From Gemmatimonadota bacterium (lineage in GTDB: Bacteria > Latescibacterota > UBA2968 > UBA8231): 64,000 nt of DNA. Position 1 is the first letter of the stretch. Each line of letters opens with the position of its first letter. The stretch spans positions 1 through 64,000 of the forward strand of contig JABHFS010000143.1 of assembly GCA_018672475.1 (NCBI GenBank), written 5' to 3'. A model generated the notes under the pieces. The model did not search any database, had not been told where the DNA came from, and was given only the letters and a program-made list of their open reading frames with translations. Below are positions 18,963-27,230 of this stretch, one piece after another. Made by a program: the position numbers and the translations under genes.

Positions 18963-20596
18963 ACAAATTGTCTCCTCTCTTAGTCTTTCTGCTGTTTTGC
19001 ACCGCCTTGCCCATCCAGGGTGCTGGACCGCAATTCACCGATGTCACACAAGCGGCCGGCATCGACTTCGTCAATGCGGCGGGAAGCACCGATAAGCAGC
19101 ATATCATCGAGACGCAAGCGGCCGGTGGCGGCTTTTGGGACTATGATCTCGACGGTCGTCTCGACCTCTTCCTCACCGGGGGTGCCCGCCCCGACTCGAC
19201 GGCGGGCACAGCGCTCTATCGGGGCGTCGGCGAAGGCCGGTTCAACGACGAAACGACCGGCACCGGCACCGGCATGAAAGGCTGGAATATGGGGGTCGCC
19301 TTCGCCGATTACGACGCCGACGGCGACCCCGACCTATATTTAACACGTTGGGGGCGCGATGTGCTCTTGGCCAACCGCGGCGACGGCACCTTTGCCGACA
19401 GCACCTCCGCCGCAATGCTCGGTTCGGAAGGTTGGGGCATCGGCGCGGCTTTCGCCGACTACGACTTAGACGGCGACCTAGACCTTTACGTCGCCAATTA
19501 TATCGACTTCGAACTCGGCGGCTCTCCTTTTTACGACGGCTGGTGCAGCCACAACGGGGTAGCGGCCGCCTGCGGGCCCGCAGGTGCGACCGCGCAAGCG
19601 GACATACTGTACCGTAACGAGGGCGACGGCACCTTCAGCAATGCCACTCGCGAGGCCGGCATGCTCGGCACCAACTATTATGGCATGGGTGTCGCCTGGT
19701 CCGACCTCGATGCCGACGGCGATCCCGATCTCTATGTAGCGAATGATGGACATCCCAACAGCCTATGGCGCAACGACGGCGGCCATTTCGTCAATAAGTC
19801 CCTTTCAGCTGGCACCGCCTATAGCGGCGACGGGCGGGCCCAGGCAGGCATGGGCGTAGCTGTCGCAGATTTTGACAATGATTTGCAGATCGACATCTTC
19901 GTCAGCAATTTTACCCGAGACCACAACACCCTCTACCGCAACACCGGCCGCGGTTTTTTCGCCGATATCAGCGGGCGCGCCGGGCTAGCCGGCAGCAGCC
20001 GCCCCTTTATGGGCTGGGGCACATTCTTCTTCGACTACGACCAAGACGGATGGCAGGACCTCTTCGTCGCCAACGGCCACTTGTTGCCTGCGATAGATCG
20101 CGCAGGAGGAGGCCTGCGCTACCGCCAGCGCAACCAACTGTATCGCAACCTAGGCAATGGGCGTTTTCGCGAGGTATCGATCGATACTTCCCAGAGTGCC
20201 CGACAGGTCAGTCGCGGCGCAGCCTACGGCGACTACGATGAGGACGGCGATCTCGATATCCTCGTCTGCAACCTCGACGCCAAACCGACCCTCTTGCGCA
20301 ATGACGTGCCGGACAAAGGCCACTGGATCATTTTAGCGCTTCGTAGCGGAGATCTTGAAGCGGTCGGCGCGCGCGTATTCGTCGACACCGGCGATCAACG
20401 GCAGATCCGCGAAGTACAGACCGGTTCTAGCTTTCAATCCCAATCCGATACGCGTTTGCATTTCGGCTTAGATTCGGCGATTGTAGCCGATATCGATATA
20501 ATCTGGCCTGGCGGCCAACGGCAAGTGTTCCATGCCGTCCCCGCCAACCACCACTATACCATCCGCCGAGGCGTTGACCGCCTCATAACAGAGTGA
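18959..20596 (+). CDS. FG-GAP/VCBS-repeat protein with C-terminal ASPIC/UnbV domain (CRTAC1-like)
   Basis: A 545-residue exported protein starting at TTG 18959 inside a TTGA overlap with the upstream stop. A signal peptide (SPLLVFLLFCTALPIQGAG) is followed by FTDVTQAAGIDF. Repeated FG-GAP/VCBS blades follow, each with an Asp-rich loop such as FADYDADGDPDLYLT, FADYDLDGDLDLYVANY and DYDQDGWQDLFVANG. These form an integrin-alpha-like beta-propeller with calcium-binding loops. The last 90 or so residues match the ASPIC/UnbV domain: GARVFVDTGDQRQIREVQTG, then SFQSQSDTRLHFGL and IIWPGGQRQ. Such proteins sit next to TPR proteins in many Acidobacteria and Planctomycetes genomes, but their role is unknown. 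A paralogue closes the same operon (23435-25195). Confidence 0.87.
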   Translation: MNKLSPLLVFLLFCTALPIQGAGPQFTDVTQAAGIDFVNAAGSTDKQHIIETQAAGGGFWDYDLDGRLDLFLTGGARPDSTAGTALYRGVGEGRFNDETTGTGTGMKGWNMGVAFADYDADGDPDLYLTRWGRDVLLANRGDGTFADSTSAAMLGSEGWGIGAAFADYDLDGDLDLYVANYIDFELGGSPFYDGWCSHNGVAAACGPAGATAQADILYRNEGDGTFSNATREAGMLGTNYYGMGVAWSDLDADGDPDLYVANDGHPNSLWRNDGGHFVNKSLSAGTAYSGDGRAQAGMGVAVADFDNDLQIDIFVSNFTRDHNTLYRNTGRGFFADISGRAGLAGSSRPFMGWGTFFFDYDQDGWQDLFVANGHLLPAIDRAGGGLRYRQRNQLYRNLGNGRFREVSIDTSQSARQVSRGAAYGDYDEDGDLDILVCNLDAKPTLLRNDVPDKGHWIILALRSGDLEAVGARVFVDTGDQRQIREVQTGSSFQSQSDTRLHFGLDSAIVADIDIIWPGGQRQVFHAVPANHHYTIRRGVDRLITE

Positions 20597-21939
20597 GATC
20601 CATGCGTTTTTTTATACTATTATTAATCTGTGCTGCATGCGGCGACGAACCACCAGCCCCGGCGAAGATCAAGCTGCCCTTATTAGATTTGCAACAAGCT
20701 AACATAGGTGTACAAGCCTTTAACGCCGGCCGAGCACTTCAAGCCCGCGGTCAATTTACCCAAGCCGAGCAAGCTTATCGCCAGGCACTCAACGAGACCC
20801 CATCCAATCCGCAATACCACTATTATCTGGGCGTCGCCCTGCACGCCCAAAGCCGTTTTACCGAGGCGCAGAAAGAATTCGAGAAAGCCCTGGAGATAAA
20901 ACCAGACTACGCCGGCCCCCACATAGCCCTCGGAAAAATGCTCTATGACGTGCACGGCATGGTCTCAGAAGCGCGCGAACTGCTCACCACGGCCTTAGAA
21001 TTTGCCCCCGAAGCGACGGAGGCGCGCTATATACTCGGCCTGATCCATCAACGCGAAGGCCAGTGGCCAGAGGCGATCAACATCTTCTCTGCCATCGTCG
21101 CCGCCGATACCAGCCACTTAAAAGCCCGTACGCAATTGGGTTTGGCGCATCTGCAGCAGGGCGACTACCCTCAGGCCGAGCGCGAATTGAGGCAAGTTAT
21201 CCGCCTCAACCCGCATGAGCCGGCCGCCTTCCTCGGGCTCGGACAGACATTGTCACGGTCGAGCAAGGATGAGGAGGGACAGCGCTTTGTCGAAAGGGCC
21301 CGCATATTGGGCGAGCAAAACACCCAACTCAAACCCCACCATGAAGCCATGTTGAAATATCCGAACCAGCCCAAAGCCCACTCGAACCTCGCCGCGCTCT
21401 ACAATCGGTTCGGGCGCCTGAAATTGGCTGCGGAACACTATCACCAGTCGATACGCATCGACTCGACCTACGGCCCGGGCTACCAGGGCCTGGGCAATAT
21501 GTACCAGCGACGCGGCAAAGACGCCTTGGCCGCCCGTTATTATCTCGAAGCACTGCGCTGGGACTCGACATTGGCCGAAAGCCACAACAACCTCGGTTTG
21601 CTGCTACACGGAAAGGGCGAATTGGAGAAATCGATCCAACAATACGAGAAAGCCGTACAGCTTGCCCCCGACGTGGGATTCTACATTTCCAATCTTGGCA
21701 ATGCCTATTTGGAGGCCGGGGAATTGGACCGGGCGAAAACGGCAGCAGACCGCGCGATCGCCAAAAACGCGTCCCTTGTGAGTGCCCATATCCTGCTAGG
21801 GGATGTCTACGCACGCCAGAACGATTTCGCGCAAGCGCTAAAACAATGGCAAGCGATACCCGCCATTGCAGCGGACAACGAGCGACTGCGCGCCAAGATC
21901 ACCGACGCCCAACAACGGCTCGCTGCCCAAGCTAAATAA
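20593..21939 (+). CDS. TPR lipoprotein
   Basis: A 448-residue protein. GTG 20593 overlaps the upstream stop in a GTGA, and an ATG at 20602 (MRFFILLLICAACGDE) is equally plausible. Either way the signal peptide ends in lipobox LICAAC, so it is a lipoprotein. The rest is a solenoid of about ten tetratricopeptide repeats, e.g. AEQAYRQALNETPSNPQYHYYLGVAL and AAEHYHQSIRIDSTYGPGYQGLGNMY. TPR solenoids are protein-protein docking surfaces. The position between two FG-GAP/ASPIC genes suggests it scaffolds those proteins at a membrane (inference). It is followed after 5 bp by a second TPR lipoprotein gene. Confidence 0.85.
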   Translation: MRSMRFFILLLICAACGDEPPAPAKIKLPLLDLQQANIGVQAFNAGRALQARGQFTQAEQAYRQALNETPSNPQYHYYLGVALHAQSRFTEAQKEFEKALEIKPDYAGPHIALGKMLYDVHGMVSEARELLTTALEFAPEATEARYILGLIHQREGQWPEAINIFSAIVAADTSHLKARTQLGLAHLQQGDYPQAERELRQVIRLNPHEPAAFLGLGQTLSRSSKDEEGQRFVERARILGEQNTQLKPHHEAMLKYPNQPKAHSNLAALYNRFGRLKLAAEHYHQSIRIDSTYGPGYQGLGNMYQRRGKDALAARYYLEALRWDSTLAESHNNLGLLLHGKGELEKSIQQYEKAVQLAPDVGFYISNLGNAYLEAGELDRAKTAADRAIAKNASLVSAHILLGDVYARQNDFAQALKQWQAIPAIAADNERLRAKITDAQQRLAAQAK

Positions 21940-21944
21940 TCGCG

Positions 21945-23438
21945 ATGGGCTATACGGCGACAATCGGCCTTCTGTTGGCCATACTCTGCGGTTGTAACCC
22001 GAAATCCGACGATGTACAGATCCTGGTGGCAGCCGGGCGCTCGTTCGCGAAGGAACATCGCTATGCCGAAGCGCAAACCGCCTACGAAAAAGCCCTTGCG
22101 CTCGACTCGCTCAACGCCGAGCCCCACTACGAGTTGGGCAACCTCAACGCCCGGCTCGGCCGCCTCGACGCCGCGGCCCAAGCGTATGCCGCAGCCGTGA
22201 CCGCCGACCCGGCACACGATAACGCAAAACACAATTTGGCGGTGGTCGAAGCCGATCGAGGTCGATTGCCGCAAGCCGTCGAATTACTCGAACAACTGCC
22301 GGGTTATACGCCGGCGCTCAGGACACTGGGGCTCTTCTACAACAAACAGGGCCGCTACGACCTGGCCGAGACCACATTGCGCGCGGCATTGCAGGCAGGC
22401 GATGAACACCTAGAGGCGCGGCAGCAGCTCGGCCAGCTCTATATCCGCCAAGGACGCTATGCCGAAGCGCGGGCAGAATTGCAACGCGCCCTCGCACTCG
22501 ACTCGACACATACTGAAAGCCGGCGCTTGCTTGGCTTGTTGCACCTATCGGAAAGGCGATACGGCGAGGCGTTGACGGCCTTTAGCCAAACCATTGAACT
22601 CGACCCCTATTTGATTGAAGCTCATTATAACTTGGCTTCCGCGCTCTCCGCACTCAAGCGCGAGGAAGAAGCACAGGCGGCGCTTCAGCACTTTGAAAAA
22701 CTATCCGCGCACGCCGCCCAGATAGCCCGGCTTCGCCGTCTGCTCGACGCGCAACCCGATCACCTTGCTACGCATATCGAACTGGCCTACCACTATCGCC
22801 AGCTCGAAAACGACGAAGCGGCGCTCACACATTATCGCTCCGCGCTAGACGCCCACCCGAACGACTTGCAGGTCTTGCTGCAGTTGAGCGGGTTCTTATT
22901 GGAACTCGGAGCCGAAAATGAAGCGCTCACACTTTGCCGCCGCGGTATCGCACAACACCCCGAAGACGCGCGGATAAGCGCGCTGTATTTCAACCAGGGC
23001 TATGTGCATATGCAGAACGAACGGTATGCGGAGGCCCGGACGGCATTCGAGCAGGTCGTAAAATGGGACCCGAACTCGGCTAAGGCCTGGAACAATCTCG
23101 GCAATGTGCAACTCGCCCTCGGTGAGACCGATGCCGCTCGGCAGGCGCTCATCGCCGCCGTCGCCGCCGACTCCAGCATAGCCGAGGCCCATTACAACCT
23201 TGGCAGCCTGTTCCTGCAAGACCGACAATTGCAACAAGCCCGACAGGCTTATCTGGCGAGCATTGCGGCAGATTCAACTTTTATCCGTGCCTACTACGCC
23301 CTGGCCACCGTATACAAGAGCCAGGGCGCGATGGCGGAGGCGAGCAAAGCCTATCAATTTTTTATCGACAAATGGCAAGGGGATCCGAATTCCCTGCGCC
23401 AAGCGAGGCAACAACTCGCACAACTGCCCAAGCCGTGA
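21945..23438 (+). CDS. TPR lipoprotein
   Basis: A 497-residue protein with a short signal peptide and lipobox LAILCGC (about residues 11-17). It is followed by roughly eleven tetratricopeptide repeats such as AEAQTAYEKALALDSLNAEP and NAEPHYELGNLNARLGRLD. A spacer around residues 245-265 divides two TPR blocks. It starts 5 bp after the stop of the preceding TPR gene, and its own stop overlaps the next start in a GTGA. No other domain is visible. It is likely an envelope-anchored scaffold working with the preceding TPR lipoprotein and the flanking ASPIC proteins. Confidence 0.85.
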   Translation: MGYTATIGLLLAILCGCNPKSDDVQILVAAGRSFAKEHRYAEAQTAYEKALALDSLNAEPHYELGNLNARLGRLDAAAQAYAAAVTADPAHDNAKHNLAVVEADRGRLPQAVELLEQLPGYTPALRTLGLFYNKQGRYDLAETTLRAALQAGDEHLEARQQLGQLYIRQGRYAEARAELQRALALDSTHTESRRLLGLLHLSERRYGEALTAFSQTIELDPYLIEAHYNLASALSALKREEEAQAALQHFEKLSAHAAQIARLRRLLDAQPDHLATHIELAYHYRQLENDEAALTHYRSALDAHPNDLQVLLQLSGFLLELGAENEALTLCRRGIAQHPEDARISALYFNQGYVHMQNERYAEARTAFEQVVKWDPNSAKAWNNLGNVQLALGETDAARQALIAAVAADSSIAEAHYNLGSLFLQDRQLQQARQAYLASIAADSTFIRAYYALATVYKSQGAMAEASKAYQFFIDKWQGDPNSLRQARQQLAQLPKP

Positions 23439-25195
23439 GCGAAAGTAAATCGATGTATGCCGCGATCTTATTAGGCCTGCTGCTTCTCGCCTGTAGCTCA
23501 AATGAAAAATCCGCAGCCCCACCGTCACCCAGCGCCGCCCAGCCAGAGACCGTCGCGCCGTCGATCCACTTCGTCGAAGTGGCGGCAACAGTCGGCCTGA
23601 GTTGGCGCCACGAAAACGGCCTGAGCGACAAACGGCATTTCCCCGAAACGATGGGCGGCGGCGGTGCCTTCTTGGACTACGACAGCGACGGCGACCTCGA
23701 CGTCTACGCCATAAACGGCGCTTTTATCGACGCCTCACCACAAGCGCCCCGTCCCGTCAACGCGCTTTACCGCAACGACAGTGGACGCTTCGCCCTAGTC
23801 GATGCCGGCCTCGGTCACCCAGGCCTCGGCATGGGCCTGGCCGCTGCCGACTACGATGCCGACGGCGACCTCGATATCTATCTTACCAATTTTGGCGCCA
23901 ACGCGCTCTATCGCAACGACGGCGAGCACTTCTCGGAAATAGGAGAATCGACAGGGGTCGCCGACGCTCGGTGGGGTACCAGTTGCGCATTCGCCGATTA
24001 CGACCGCGACGGCGACCTCGACCTCTATGTCGCCAATTACGTCGAATACGACCCCAGTGAGGCCAATGCAGACCAGCTCCCTTATATGGCAGCGTCCCAA
24101 AGTTACGGCGACGAGATCCCGCCGGGCTATCCGCATCCCGACAATTTCCGCGGTCAGGCCGATCTGCTCTTTCGCAACGACGGCGATGCGGGTTTCTCCG
24201 ATGTATCTCAGCTTTCGGGAATCGCAGACGAGGGCGGCAAGGGGCTCGGTGTGGTCGTTGCGGATTATGACGACGACGGGTGGCCCGATATTTACGTGGC
24301 CAACGACGCGGTGCGCAATTTTCTCTACCACAACAAGCAAAACGGGAGTTTTGCAGAAAGAGCGGCGATAGCGGGGGTGGCCTACGGGCAGGATGGGCAA
24401 ATGGAAGCGGGCATGGGGGTCGATTGGGGCGACTACAACGGCGACGGGGTTTTCGACTTGACGGTGACTAATTTCCAGGCAGAGCCGAATAGCTTATACC
24501 GCGGCGAAGAAGGCTTCTTCGCCAACGCGACCTTTGCCGCGAACATCGGCCTACCTTCGCTGCCCTTGCTCGGTTTTGGCACCCAGTTCTTCGACCCAGA
24601 TCTAGACGGCGACCTCGACCTCTTTGTGGCCAACGGCCATGTGCTCGACAACGTACTGGAGATCGACCAATCCACCAATTACGGACAGCGTAACCTGCTC
24701 TTTCGCAACGACGGTGGCCTCCGACCGGAGCAAGTCCGCTTCACCGATATTTCTGCACTGGCCGGGCCGGGTTTGCAACTCGCTCGCGTCAGCCGTGGCA
24801 GCGCCACCGGCGATTACGACAACGACGGCGACCCCGACCTGCTAGTATTCAATTCCGGGCAGCTGCTCAGCCTGTTGCGCAACGACCGCGAAGACGACCA
24901 CCACTGGATCACCATCCGACTCAACGGGGCCGACCGCAACCCGCACGGCATCGGGGCTCGTTTGACGGCTACCAGCGGCACGGTCGTCCAGATGAGGGAA
25001 CTGCGAGGCAGTCGTTCATATCTATCCCAGAGCCAGCTCCGCATCTGTCTCGGCCTCGGTAGCCAGCCGCAACTCGATTCGATAGAAGTGCGTTGGCCCT
25101 CCGGCCGAATCGAGCGCTTCGGCCCCTTTGCAGCGAATCAAACCATCACACTCAACGAGAGCCACGGCATCAACGCGGAGATCTCCCCGCCCTAA
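23435..25195 (+). CDS. FG-GAP/VCBS-repeat lipoprotein with C-terminal ASPIC/UnbV domain
   Basis: About 586 residues from GTG 23435, which lies in a GTGA overlap with the upstream stop. An ATG at 23453 would give MYAAILLGLLLLACSS directly, and both place a lipobox (LLLAC) at the right distance. FG-GAP blades carry Asp-rich loops (FLDYDSDGDLDVYAING, AADYDADGDLDIYLTNFG, FADYDRDGDLDLYVANY). The C-terminal ASPIC domain reads GIGARLTATSGTVVQMRELR, then SYLSQSQLRICLGLG and VRWPSGRIERFG. It is a paralogue of 18959-20596, but this one is lipid-anchored. The last 26 bp overlap the convergent SGNH hydrolase gene, and no terminator is seen between them. Confidence 0.86.
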   Translation: MSESKSMYAAILLGLLLLACSSNEKSAAPPSPSAAQPETVAPSIHFVEVAATVGLSWRHENGLSDKRHFPETMGGGGAFLDYDSDGDLDVYAINGAFIDASPQAPRPVNALYRNDSGRFALVDAGLGHPGLGMGLAAADYDADGDLDIYLTNFGANALYRNDGEHFSEIGESTGVADARWGTSCAFADYDRDGDLDLYVANYVEYDPSEANADQLPYMAASQSYGDEIPPGYPHPDNFRGQADLLFRNDGDAGFSDVSQLSGIADEGGKGLGVVVADYDDDGWPDIYVANDAVRNFLYHNKQNGSFAERAAIAGVAYGQDGQMEAGMGVDWGDYNGDGVFDLTVTNFQAEPNSLYRGEEGFFANATFAANIGLPSLPLLGFGTQFFDPDLDGDLDLFVANGHVLDNVLEIDQSTNYGQRNLLFRNDGGLRPEQVRFTDISALAGPGLQLARVSRGSATGDYDNDGDPDLLVFNSGQLLSLLRNDREDDHHWITIRLNGADRNPHGIGARLTATSGTVVQMRELRGSRSYLSQSQLRICLGLGSQPQLDSIEVRWPSGRIERFGPFAANQTITLNESHGINAEISPP

Positions 25196-27212
25196 TCCGC
25201 TCGACAAGCGCCTGCCCGAAGGCCTGCTGCCCTTGCTCGGTGGCGACCTGCACGACATAATGTTCGGCGTCAATCAAACGGTCTGCTGCTATCAGTTCCG
25301 CGACCAATACCTCAAGCAAATCCTCAAAGAATTGCCGCCTTATTTTTGCGTCTTTGACCGCCGTTTCAAAAGCAGCCAGGGCTTTGCCCCGCTGTCCGAG
25401 AAAATGATAGGCATAACCTTCGATAAAGGCTTGCAGACCCGGTGAGAAATCCGGTGCCTGCGCCATGAAGTGCAACCGGTCCAATAGTGCGCCGAGCGCC
25501 GCACGCTCCCCAGCGCCCAATGCTTGCCCCATTATCTGACCGCAGCGGACCCAGCGCAACGTGGCCCATAAATCCCCCCATATCGTATACGGCTCTTCTA
25601 AGCGGGCAGCATGATAATAGGCTTGCGCCCGCGGATAGTCCTGCGCCGAGAATAGCGCTTCGGCGACGTTTAACGACAATACATCCGACGCCTGTCCCGC
25701 CATCCAACGCTCAACCCCTCGCCGTTCCCCCGCGCTCAAGCGCTCCCAAAGCCCCTCGGCTTGGCGATGCAAAACACGCGCCCGACGCTCATTGCCCTGA
25801 TCCATCGGTGGCGCGCTGAAAAGCGCAGCCATAGATCTCAGCACAGAGAGCTGTTCTACCGGTAGATCGCCGAGGCGACTGCGGTACTCGTCGTCAGTCC
25901 GCAGATGCTGATCCACTTCAGACGCAATATCCCAGGGCGATGGCGCTTTTTCTAACGCAGTAATAATTGATCTGGCTAACAACATTTGCCCAGCCGCAGT
26001 AGGATGTAGATGGTCGGCGACGAGTTCCCACCCCACTCCTGCGTCCGGGCTATGCGCCAGAAAACGAGACTCTACTTCGGCTAATAACGCCCCTTCTTCT
26101 CTGGCCACCCTGCGCACGGCGATATTGGCCGCAACCGGAGCCCGCCAAGGTCGTGGATCCAAATCGCGAGCCTGCACAAAGGCCGCCCGCGCCGCATCGC
26201 CGGCGCCCATATTCTCCAAGTGATATCCGAGCAGAAAATGTAGATAGGCGTCATCGGCCCAAATATCTTGTGCCTGCCTTAGAGCCACTACCGCGGTCTC
26301 CGACGGATGCTGACGCTCGCCGGAGGCAAGCAGATCCGCATAACGCTTGCGTTGCCCATCGTCCACGGGCGGCTCGACACGGGCCGGCGCAAAACCTCGC
26401 TCGTTGCTGGTCAATGTGCAAAGCACCAAGGGGATGCCCTTTTCCCGACAGAAAGCTGCAATGTCGCGTAAATTACCCTCGAGATTCGCTGCGGCCTGTG
26501 CCCGCCGTGGATCGGTGGACGGAACAGCACCTGTCCTCGACATAACTTCGATCAAGGCGGCCGGCGGACCGGTCTGTTTGGCCGCAAACGCCCCCAACAA
26601 ATCACCGACAAGGCCCGTCATACGCCACTGCATCAACGCGTAGTGAACCTGTTTGCTCCACAGGCTTTGCCCACCCTGGGCTAATGAAGCCGCACCATAT
26701 ACTCCGTAAAATTCGTTGTGTCCCGTATAGACTACGACTAAATCAACCGCCAGTTCCTCTACCCCGTCCTCTACCGCTCGTGCAACGGCAAAACTGGACG
26801 CCGCCGTAATCCCAACGTTAAAGACCTCGATCTGGCGTTCTGGATAGAGATCTTGCAGCATCTCCTGGAGATAGGAGGGGGCAGACAGACGTTTAGGATG
26901 GGGATAGCCTTGGACGGTCGAACCCCCCGCGAATAACACGCGTAAGGCACCATCGGGCGCTGGTTCGATATAGGGGCGAGGGGTCATGCGGATACCCCGC
27001 AACGGAATATCCCCTGCGACGCCGGCGAAGAAGCGACGTGCATAAGCTGGATTGACCGCGTGCAGCACTCGATCTTGCAAACGAGACAGTTCAAGCGTAA
27101 ACGCCGGCGGGGCCAACGACGACACCAGGCGCAGGCCCCCTTCAAGCAGCACAACCATCATCAGACCGAGCAACAGTGCCGCGAGCCGATTGCGCATGGA
27201 CCCCGCGTTCAT
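25170..27212 (-). CDS. SGNH/GDSL-like hydrolase with helical-repeat C-terminus
   Basis: A 680-residue protein with one N-terminal membrane segment (residues 7-30), probably exported and anchored. SGNH blocks are all present: GGS98TVQGYP for block I, the block II Gly in FNVG134, and GHN166EFYG for block III. D400HLH403P supplies the catalytic Asp and His. This family includes lipases, esterases and sugar O-acetyl esterases. Residues about 300-352 look like a single TPR unit (LRQAQDIWADDAYLHFLLGY). The last 230 or so residues are helical, with no recognised domain. An ATG at 27197 is an alternative start. It is the last gene of the region B operon, 18 bp after the PPIase gene, and overlaps the convergent ASPIC gene by 26 bp. 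Substrate unknown. Confidence 0.75.
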   Translation of the reverse strand: MNAGSMRNRLAALLLGLMMVVLLEGGLRLVSSLAPPAFTLELSRLQDRVLHAVNPAYARRFFAGVAGDIPLRGIRMTPRPYIEPAPDGALRVLFAGGSTVQGYPHPKRLSAPSYLQEMLQDLYPERQIEVFNVGITAASSFAVARAVEDGVEELAVDLVVVYTGHNEFYGVYGAASLAQGGQSLWSKQVHYALMQWRMTGLVGDLLGAFAAKQTGPPAALIEVMSRTGAVPSTDPRRAQAAANLEGNLRDIAAFCREKGIPLVLCTLTSNERGFAPARVEPPVDDGQRKRYADLLASGERQHPSETAVVALRQAQDIWADDAYLHFLLGYHLENMGAGDAARAAFVQARDLDPRPWRAPVAANIAVRRVAREEGALLAEVESRFLAHSPDAGVGWELVADHLHPTAAGQMLLARSIITALEKAPSPWDIASEVDQHLRTDDEYRSRLGDLPVEQLSVLRSMAALFSAPPMDQGNERRARVLHRQAEGLWERLSAGERRGVERWMAGQASDVLSLNVAEALFSAQDYPRAQAYYHAARLEEPYTIWGDLWATLRWVRCGQIMGQALGAGERAALGALLDRLHFMAQAPDFSPGLQAFIEGYAYHFLGQRGKALAAFETAVKDAKIRRQFFEDLLEVLVAELIAADRLIDAEHYVVQVATEQGQQAFGQALVERIRAGRSPR

Positions 27213-27230
27213 TTTAGGCGGTTGACTAAC

